A stretch of DNA of 5,316 nucleotides, taken from positions 1 through 5,316 of the forward strand of contig JAOACM010000327.1 in the NCBI GenBank assembly GCA_026417845.1, in the 5' to 3' direction. A model generated the notes under the pieces. It had not been told where the DNA came from and searched no databases. It saw only the letters and a list, made by a program, of their open reading frames with translations. The translations under genes were made by a program, and so were the position numbers. The stretch comes from Planctomycetota bacterium (GTDB lineage Bacteria; Planctomycetota; SZUA-567; H5-PLA8; CALKMO01). Below are positions 1 to 4,448 of the stretch, in pieces; position 1 is the stretch's first letter, and every line of letters begins with the position of its first letter.

Positions 1-110
1 GAAACCTGCCGGCGCGAAGCTTACGCCTCTGCGCGCTCGACTTCGCGGCGGGAGTTTTCGAACAGGCTCTCAGCCGGGTCGCGGCCGGCGGCAGGCGGAT
101 CTTCGCCTGA
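1..110 (+). CDS. C-terminal fragment of an unidentified upstream gene (partial)
   Basis: The third reading frame is open from the left edge to a TGA at 108-110 and gives about 35 residues. They look like an ordinary protein end: an alternating hydrophobic and charged, probably helical stretch containing ALDFAAGVFEQALSRVAAGG and finishing in RRIFA. The other two forward frames over the same bases are richer in Arg, Gly and Ser and look less natural, although both stay open. The stop lies 64 bases before the phosphofructokinase ATG, close enough for co-transcription. No start, motif or family can be recognised from so short a piece, so no function is offered. It could also be a chance open frame in GC-rich DNA. 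Confidence 0.42.
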   Translation, partial: NLPARSLRLCALDFAAGVFEQALSRVAAGGRRIFA

Positions 111-162
111 TGTGGCGCGAAGGCAGGAAGGGGCCGGATCGCGGGGGATCCGGGATTGCGTG

Positions 163-167
163 GGAGG
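163..167 (+). promoter_or_regulatory. Ribosome binding site that fixes the phosphofructokinase start
   Basis: GGAGG lies 7 bases before the ATG at 175. The frame is open further upstream and offers a GTG at 112, but the residues between the two starts are Arg/Gly-rich and not part of the family's N-terminus. The fold begins with the beta strand KLKIVMNTGGG directly after the ATG at 175, so 175 is preferred. Confidence 0.75.
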
Positions 168-174
168 ACGCATC

Positions 175-1341
175 ATGGGAAACGCCGGCAGGAAGCTGAA
201 GATCGTGATGAATACGGGCGGGGGCGACGCGCCGGGGCTTAACGCCGTGATCCGCGCGGTGACGCTGTCGGCCCTGAACCGCGGCTGGGAGGTCTACGGA
301 AGCCCTTACGGCTACCAGGGGCTTATGGACCCCTCGAAACTCATACGCCTGACCGCCGAGATGGTCGCCGGGATCACAAGCCGCGGCGGCACGATACTTG
401 GAACCAGCAACCGCGGCAATCCTTTCAGTATGGTGGTTAAGGACAAGGATGGGAGGGATATCGAAAAGGACATGTCCGATGTCGTCGTGAAGAATTTCAG
501 AAAGCTGAAATTCGACGGGCTTATCGCCGTTGGCGGCGACGGCTCGCTGACCATAGCCCACGGCCTGTCGAAGAAAGGCATCCCGGTCATCGGTGTGCCG
601 AAGACAATAGACAACGACCTGGAATCTACGGTCATAACGTTCGGCTTCGACACGGCCGTTTCGACGGCGACGGAGGCGATAGACAAACTTCACTCGACGG
701 CAGAGAGCCACCAGCGGGTGATGGTGGTCGAGCTGATGGGCAGACATTGCGGATGGATAGCGCTGAATTCGGGGATATCCGGTTCGGCCGACGTCATCCT
801 GATCCCCGAGATACCCTTCAGGATGGAAAAGGTCTGCGGGAAGATACGCGAGGTGGAGCGGTCTGGCAGGCATTATGCCATAGTCGTCGTGGCCGAGGGC
901 GCCGCGCCGGAAGGCGGCAGGGAGATGACGATAGGGGAGAAGGAGAAGGGAAGGGAGGCGCGGCTCGGAGGGATCGGCCAGTGGGTGGCCGACCAGATAG
1001 CGAAAATGACCGGCAAGGAGACGCGATCGCTGGTGCTTGGGCACCTTCAGAGGGGAGGGAGCCCGACGACGTTCGACAGGCTGATCGGCCTGAGGTTCGG
1101 GGCGGCGGCGGTCCGGCTGGCGGCCGAGGGGCGGTGGGGCCATATGGTGGCTCTGGACCCGCCCACCGTGAAGGCCTGTCCCGCTGGCCAAGGCGGTCGA
1201 AAGGCTGAAAAAGGTGCCAGTGAGCTGCGACAGCATTCTGACGGCCCGCGAGCTGGGGATATGCTTTGGCGATTGAGGGAACTGCGATTTACCGGAAGAT
1301 GGCGAACAGCGGCGCCCGATGGAGCGTTCGATTCCCCCTGA
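175..1341 (+). CDS. pfkA: 6-phosphofructokinase (ATP-type), frameshifted near its C-terminus
   Basis: Phosphorylates fructose 6-phosphate to fructose 1,6-bisphosphate in cytoplasmic glycolysis. Visible motifs in order, numbered from the ATG at 175, are: nucleotide loop GGGDAPGLNAVIR (15-27); GGDGS (120-124); catalytic PKTIDND (142-148); MGRHCGW (188-194); the Glu of VVVAEG (241); and TRSLVLGHLQRGGSP (283-297), with the sugar-phosphate-binding Arg and His. Gly at 123 points to ATP as phosphoryl donor, since PPi enzymes have Asp there. Lys at 143 is shared with PPi enzymes and with the ATP enzymes of plants and trypanosomes, so ATP is the likelier but unproven donor. After Ala334 the frame as read becomes a non-homologous tail of about 54 residues ending at 1341. 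Removing one base at 1177 restores a typical family C-terminus ending at 1276, giving 366 residues, the usual length. The body of the gene is intact. Confidence 0.93.
   Translation: MGNAGRKLKIVMNTGGGDAPGLNAVIRAVTLSALNRGWEVYGSPYGYQGLMDPSKLIRLTAEMVAGITSRGGTILGTSNRGNPFSMVVKDKDGRDIEKDMSDVVVKNFRKLKFDGLIAVGGDGSLTIAHGLSKKGIPVIGVPKTIDNDLESTVITFGFDTAVSTATEAIDKLHSTAESHQRVMVVELMGRHCGWIALNSGISGSADVILIPEIPFRMEKVCGKIREVERSGRHYAIVVVAEGAAPEGGREMTIGEKEKGREARLGGIGQWVADQIAKMTGKETRSLVLGHLQRGGSPTTFDRLIGLRFGAAAVRLAAEGRWGHMVALDPPTVKACPAGQGGRKAEKGASELRQHSDGPRAGDMLWRLRELRFTGRWRTAAPDGAFDSP
1177..1276 (+). other. Displaced C-terminus of phosphofructokinase (+1 frameshift)
   Basis: Up to 1176 the main frame reads DPPTVKA. 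Skipping the T at 1177 continues as VPLAKAVERLKKVPVS, then CDSILTARELGICFGD, and stops at a TGA at 1274-1276. That is the standard ending of this phosphofructokinase group: a VPL-x-x-A-V/I helix, a VP-x-x-x-D step, then a TAR-x-LGIC-x-GD end. The surplus base sits in GGCCTGTCCC, which is not a classic slippery site. Nothing around it resembles a stimulatory element for programmed frameshifting. A sequencing or assembly error, or a recent inactivating mutation, are the simplest explanations. Confidence 0.85.
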
Positions 1342-1506
1342 AACGCCCGGATATGGACGGACGATCCAGGGCCGGTGTAGCGACATTATAGCGTGAGTCC
1401 GCATGCCCACCCCCCCGCCCGGAGATCCTCCGGAGGGCACGGCTCCGTACGGCCGGCGGTTCCGGGGTCGGGGTGCGGGATGGTTGCGCGAGAAAGGAGG
1501 GCGGAC
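1277..1506 (+). other. Intergenic gap between phosphofructokinase and oxidoreductase
   Basis: About 230 bases if the restored phosphofructokinase stop is accepted. No convincing gene is seen on either strand. A run of seven C lies at 1410-1416, followed by a short perfect hairpin with CCGGAG (1419-1424) and CTCCGG (1428-1433) around a 3-base loop. No T-run follows it, so it is not an intrinsic terminator. An AT-rich patch, CATTATA at 1384-1390, is the only promoter-like sequence, and it lacks a credible -35 partner. The gap is long enough for the oxidoreductase to have its own promoter. Confidence 0.5.
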
Positions 1507-2373
1507 ATGCTGAAACTCGGCATCGTAGGGTCGGATAATTCGCATGCCATCCACTTTTCGCAGCGATGCAACCTGCCGGATCATCCGCAGCGTGTGGAGG
1601 GGGCGCGGGTGGTAGCGATATGCGGGAAGGATCCGAAACGTACGCGGGAAGTGGCCGAACAGGGGAGGATAGAGGCAATCGTCGGGTCGCCGGCGGAGAT
1701 GGTCGGCAAGATAGATGCGGGGCTTGTCGTATACCGGCATGGAGGACTCCACCTGGAAAACGCGCGCCCCTTGCTGGAGGCCGGCATACCGGTATTCGTT
1801 GACAAACCGCTCGCGTGTTCCGTAGCCGATGCCAAGGCCATCCTGGAGATCGCCGAGTGGAAGAACGTGCCTGTGACGAGCTTTTCGACCGTCAGGCTGG
1901 CGCAGAGTACGAGGAAGTTCATCGCGGAGACGCTCCCGAAGTGCGGGCGGCCGTTCTCGGCGGTCTTCACCGGTCCGTGCGATCCGAAGAGCGAGTACGG
2001 CGGAATATTCTTCTACGGAATACACGCCATAGAGATGATGTTCGAATTTCTGGGTTACGACATCGCGGACGTCTCGGCCCGCCGGATCGGCAACCACACG
2101 ATCGCGACCGTCCGGTACGCCGACGGGACGATCGGGATCCAGAACATGCTGTGCGGCGGCAGGGGTTTTTCCGCCTCGGTGCATGGAAAGGGCGGCGATT
2201 TCTTCTTCCCTTACGACGACAGCACCGCCTACAGCGACGGACTGCGGACCATGATCGAGATGTTCCGGACCAGGACGCGGCCATATACCGACGAGCAGCT
2301 GCTGTCCTCACCACGCCTGCTGGAGGCCATCGAAAAATCCGTTGCGGCCGGCGGGGCGGTTGTGCCGTTCTGA
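1507..2373 (+). CDS. Gfo/Idh/MocA-family NAD(P)-dependent oxidoreductase
   Basis: Predicted cytoplasmic dehydrogenase of 288 residues, probably acting on a sugar, inositol-like or amino-sugar substrate; the substrate cannot be told from sequence. The start is fixed by AAAGGAGG at 1493-1500, 6 bases before the ATG. The N-terminal Rossmann half opens with LGIVGSDNSHA (4-14), a variant of the GxGxxG dinucleotide loop seen in one branch of the family. It continues with the second-strand end VVAICGKD (35-42), the H-x-x-x-A helix at 82-86, and DKPLA (99-103), the equivalent of the family's EKP motif with Lys100 kept. The C-terminal substrate half contains GGIFFYGIHAIEMM (165-178) with the family His at 173. 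The usual Asp four residues before that His is Phe169. The protein is shorter than the common 330-390 residues, in keeping with a compact subfamily. It is followed directly by a large inverted repeat. Confidence 0.85.
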   Translation: MLKLGIVGSDNSHAIHFSQRCNLPDHPQRVEGARVVAICGKDPKRTREVAEQGRIEAIVGSPAEMVGKIDAGLVVYRHGGLHLENARPLLEAGIPVFVDKPLACSVADAKAILEIAEWKNVPVTSFSTVRLAQSTRKFIAETLPKCGRPFSAVFTGPCDPKSEYGGIFFYGIHAIEMMFEFLGYDIADVSARRIGNHTIATVRYADGTIGIQNMLCGGRGFSASVHGKGGDFFFPYDDSTAYSDGLRTMIEMFRTRTRPYTDEQLLSSPRLLEAIEKSVAAGGAVVPF

Positions 2374-2374
2374 T

Positions 2375-2450
2375 CGCCCGTCCGAAACTTCCGTGGGACC
2401 GGATACGGGGCGTCGTCAGCGGCCGTTATCCGTCCGGAAGTTTCCGGGCG
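2375..2450 (+). repeat. Large interrupted inverted repeat just after the oxidoreductase stop
   Basis: GAAACTTCCG at 2384-2393 is the exact reverse complement of CGGAAGTTTC at 2435-2444. Outside it, CGCCCG (2375-2380) pairs with CGGGCG (2445-2450), leaving a 3-base bulge on the left arm. Inside it, CGGATA (2400-2405) pairs with TATCCG (2427-2432), and CGG (2406-2408) with CCG (2423-2425). The whole can fold into one long rod with a tip loop of about 14 bases. It begins 2 bases after the oxidoreductase TGA, so it would sit in that gene's 3' untranslated RNA. Possible roles are mRNA 3'-end protection, a factor-dependent terminator, or a small palindromic repeat element. Confidence 0.65.
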
Positions 2451-2478
2451 GAGGCCTGAACCCCGGGGGCGGAGGATA

Positions 2479-2497
2479 GCGCACCTGGAACGTGCGC
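2479..2497 (+). repeat. Short perfect hairpin
   Basis: GCGCAC (2479-2484) and GTGCGC (2492-2497) are exact reverse complements around a 7-base loop. No T-run follows. With a 6-bp stem in GC-rich DNA this could be chance. Confidence 0.4.
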
Positions 2498-2607
2498 GCC
2501 TCCCGGCGGAACTTTGACGTCCGGGGGTGGCGGGGGATCGCCAGGACCGCCCCTGACCCGACTGCGGCCCGAACCGGATAATGGGTCATTCCCGGCAGGA
2601 CGCCGCA

Positions 2608-2630
2608 GGCAAGCCTCGAACGGGCTTGCC
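2608..2630 (+). repeat. Perfect 8-bp hairpin
   Basis: GGCAAGCC (2608-2615) pairs exactly with GGCTTGCC (2623-2630) around the 7-base loop TCGAACG. It is followed by GGCCC and a run of eight G rather than by T residues, so it is not an intrinsic terminator on the + strand. On the - strand the bases after the stem are also GC-rich. Confidence 0.55.
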
Positions 2631-2701
2631 GGCCCGGGGGGGGACATCGGGTTTCTGCGTGTCGGAGTAACTGTTTGCCGCGTTCAGGTTGCGGCTGGTA
2701 T

Positions 2702-2731
2702 TTGCAGCAGCGCCCCTTATGGGACAATAAT
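2702..2731 (+). promoter_or_regulatory. Possible sigma-70-like promoter for the PIG-L-like gene
   Basis: AATAAT at 2726-2731 matches the -10 consensus at five of six positions and stands out in GC-rich surroundings. TTGCAG at 2702-2707 is a weak -35 at 18-base spacing. Transcription from here would give a leader of roughly 80 bases that includes the hairpin at 2759-2785. This is a tentative call by eye. Confidence 0.25.
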
Positions 2732-2758
2732 GGCGCCGCAATAAGCGGATACGCTCAG

Positions 2759-2785
2759 GCCGCGCCAACAACACATGGGCGCGGC
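2759..2785 (+). repeat. GC-rich leader hairpin ahead of the PIG-L-like gene
   Basis: GCCGCGCC (2759-2766) and GGCGCGGC (2778-2785) are exact reverse complements around an 11-base loop, AACAACACATG. The stem ends 15 bases before the weak ribosome binding site GGAG at 2801-2804 and 30 bases before the ATG at 2816. It is therefore likely to be in the 5' untranslated RNA, where it could affect translation or RNA stability, or it could be an operator for a dimeric repressor. Confidence 0.5.
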
Positions 2786-2815
2786 AAACAACTACGTGTC
2801 GGAGCGCACATCGCC

Positions 2816-4276
2816 ATGCGGAGATATGCATCGTACGTTCGCGCGCCGCTGGCCGCCGTTGTCTCCTTCGTGGCCTTCCAGGCTGTTTCCTTGGCAGCGG
2901 AGGCCGTTCCAGCCGAGCGCGAGGAGGAAACGTTGCTGGCGGAACTGATGATGGCGCGGACCGGGGCGGCCGCGCTGCTCGTTGCGCCTTCGCTGGAGGA
3001 GGCCGATCTGGCGCTGGCGGTCCACCTGCGGAGGAATCTCGGCCTTGAGCTCCACATATGCTTTCCGCGCGGGAACTTCAGGGAAGGTCGCGGAGCCGGT
3101 CCCGGTGAAGAGGGGGCGGAATACGCGCGCGAAGAGGCGGCGGCGCGGCTGGTCGGCGCGCGCATATGGCGGCTCGACATCCCGTCCCCTCCTGAGGAAT
3201 GCCCCGGGGAAGATGCGCGGGCGCGATTGTGGAGGGAGAAAGCCGCAGGGGAGCTCGTCCGGGCGATACGCCGCGTCGCGCCGGCCATAATAGTGGTCTG
3301 TCGCGCGAGCGGGAGAGGCGACGGAGCCGGCGACGCGCCGGCATCCGCGGCGATCGAGGCTTTCGATGCCGCGACGGACCCGGCAAAATTCCCGACGCCG
3401 GGCGGACGGGAAGGTTTCCGGGCGTGGGAGGTATCCAAACTGTACGTCAGGACATTCGATCCGTCGCCGGCCGATCTCCAGATAGAGACCAACCGCCCCG
3501 GTCCGGGACAGGGGCTAGGTCCGGCGCGGATCGCTCAGGAGGCGAGGCGCCTGCTGACCGGGAAGGACGCCGGCGCCCCGGCCGCCTCTGGTATCTCTTC
3601 TCTGGCGTGGTATCGCAGATTGAAATCCCGCGTTGAAAAAACCGACAGCTCGGAAATGACAGACGGCCTGGAAAGGATACCGGACGAGGGGTTTCCCGGC
3701 AGCCCACCGGCGGGGGAGGGGAAGTATCCTCCCGGCTCGGTCATGGCTGCGATAGCCGCGATCGGCGCACCCGGCAGGGATCGGGTCGAGGCGATCCTGG
3801 CGGCGCTGGTCAATACCCGCGATCTCCACGAACGCCTGTCCGTCGCCGCAGTCCCTCCCGTCATGCGTGCCGCGCTCGACCGGCGCCTCGCCCATCTGGG
3901 CGAGGCCGCCAGGATCGCCCTGGGACTGCGGTTACACGTCAGGTGCGACCCGCCGCTGATTGCGCCGGGCGGTGCCGCCAGGGTGGAAATCCGCTTCCAT
4001 AACGGGGGAAGCCTGCCGGTGGCGATAAAGGGCATATCGCTGCCGCACGCGCCCGATCTGAAGGTCGCCCCGGTGGAGCTGCCTCCGGGGCCGCTTGAAC
4101 CGGGCGGGTCTTTCGCGGCCGCTGTTGATGTCAGGGCGGACGGCAACGCGACTCCGGCGAAAGGAGACGGGGTCCTCAGGGTTGCGTTGACCATCGCCGT
4201 AGAGCATGAAAAGTATCGGGCGAGGCTTGGAATGTCGGCCCCTGCAGGGTTGGAGATCGGCCGGGACAACAGGTGA
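2816..4276 (+). CDS. Exported PIG-L (LmbE-like) family protein with degenerate active site
   Basis: The 486-residue product starts at ATG 2816. The frame is open upstream to 2675, but only this Met begins a signal peptide: MRR, a hydrophobic stretch at about 10-28, and likely cleavage after Ala27, Ala28 or Ala30. A weak GGAG lies 11 bases upstream. Residues 50-211 follow the long PIG-L deacetylase family: strand ALLVA, PRGNFREG (84-91) in place of TRGEGGQN, helix EEAAARLVGA (106-115), EAFDAATDPAKFP (181-193) and WEVSKLY (204-210). The metal-binding AHPDDE reads APSLEE (57-62). The family's DGHGHHQAS reads DGAGDAPAS (169-177), so every histidine is gone. Deacetylation of an N-acetylated sugar is therefore unlikely. 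A beta-rich, Ig-like domain from about residue 375 (PPLIAPGGAARVEIRFHNGG) resembles the family's C-terminal part. The protein is much shorter than typical long members of roughly 800 residues or more. It probably acts in the periplasm or outside the cell, perhaps binding glycans. Confidence 0.72.
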   Translation: MRRYASYVRAPLAAVVSFVAFQAVSLAAEAVPAEREEETLLAELMMARTGAAALLVAPSLEEADLALAVHLRRNLGLELHICFPRGNFREGRGAGPGEEGAEYAREEAAARLVGARIWRLDIPSPPEECPGEDARARLWREKAAGELVRAIRRVAPAIIVVCRASGRGDGAGDAPASAAIEAFDAATDPAKFPTPGGREGFRAWEVSKLYVRTFDPSPADLQIETNRPGPGQGLGPARIAQEARRLLTGKDAGAPAASGISSLAWYRRLKSRVEKTDSSEMTDGLERIPDEGFPGSPPAGEGKYPPGSVMAAIAAIGAPGRDRVEAILAALVNTRDLHERLSVAAVPPVMRAALDRRLAHLGEAARIALGLRLHVRCDPPLIAPGGAARVEIRFHNGGSLPVAIKGISLPHAPDLKVAPVELPPGPLEPGGSFAAAVDVRADGNATPAKGDGVLRVALTIAVEHEKYRARLGMSAPAGLEIGRDNR

Positions 4277-4448
4277 ACCCGGCTGGCGGTAATTGTTCGC
4301 CGCCTCCTACGTAAGGACCATTGGATGGAGCGTATCCATTTGTGCGCGCAGTTGTCGCCTCGATTCCTGCGCGTCCACCAGTAGCAACCGCTGCCTGAGA
4401 GCGGTAAAAATTACGGCTGGCCGCTTGACGCGGCCGGATGGAGAGGAA
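4277..4448 (+). other. Gap between the PIG-L-like and DUF58 genes
   Basis: The 172 bases hold no convincing gene. ACCGCT (4387-4392) and AGCGGT (4400-4405) form a 6-bp hairpin followed by AAAAATT, and GGCCGC (4419-4424) with GCGGCC (4430-4435) forms another around TTGAC, 4 bases before the DUF58 ribosome binding site. Neither has a T-run on the + strand, so no intrinsic terminator is called. The second hairpin could influence translation of the DUF58 gene. Confidence 0.45.

Larger units (their letters stand above)
2374..2815 (+). other. 442-base intergenic region rich in inverted repeats
   Basis: No open frame on either strand looks like a protein; those present are rich in Pro, Arg and Gly and lack a good ribosome binding site. 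The region holds several perfect inverted repeats, the stronger ones listed separately. A weaker one is TGGCG (2528-2532) with CGCCA (2539-2543). There is also a run of eight G at 2636-2643 and an AT-rich, promoter-like patch near 2726. None of the hairpins is followed by a T-run on either strand, so intrinsic termination is not supported. The region could contain a leader RNA, an undescribed structured RNA, or simply decayed sequence. Confidence 0.6.

Noticed and set aside
112..174. GTG at 112 as an upstream start for phosphofructokinase
   Set aside because: The added residues are not family-like, and the ATG at 175 has a well-placed GGAGG and begins directly at the conserved first strand.
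1384..1390. Promoter for the oxidoreductase at CATTATA
   Set aside because: There is no recognisable -35 element at suitable spacing, and the -10 match is only partial.
70..2184. A 704-codon open frame on the - strand opposite phosphofructokinase and the oxidoreductase
   Set aside because: It is antisense to two clearly recognisable genes, its residues are rich in Arg, Pro and His with no domain, and long antisense frames are common in GC-rich DNA.
2608..2643. Possible tRNA T-arm or intrinsic terminator at the 8-bp hairpin
   Set aside because: The loop contains TTCGA on the - strand but in the wrong register for a T-loop and without the other tRNA arms, and no T-run follows the stem on either strand.
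2416..2727. Open frames of 73 to 103 codons on the - strand in the large intergenic region
   Set aside because: They are rich in Pro, Arg and Gly, overlap each other and the hairpins, and have no domain or convincing ribosome binding site.
2675..2815. Upstream start giving a 47-residue extension to the PIG-L-like protein
   Set aside because: The extension would bury the signal peptide, lacks a good ribosome binding site and covers the inverted repeat at 2759-2785.
4277..4384. Read-through of the TGA at 4274-4276: 35 more sense codons in the same frame, up to a TAG at 4382-4384
   Set aside because: The extra residues resemble nothing expected of the family, there is no sign of a selenocysteine element or leaky context, and a stretch this short is easily open by chance.
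4387..4412. Intrinsic terminator between the PIG-L-like and DUF58 genes
   Set aside because: The 6-bp stem is followed by A residues rather than T on the + strand, and on the - strand the T-run precedes the stem.
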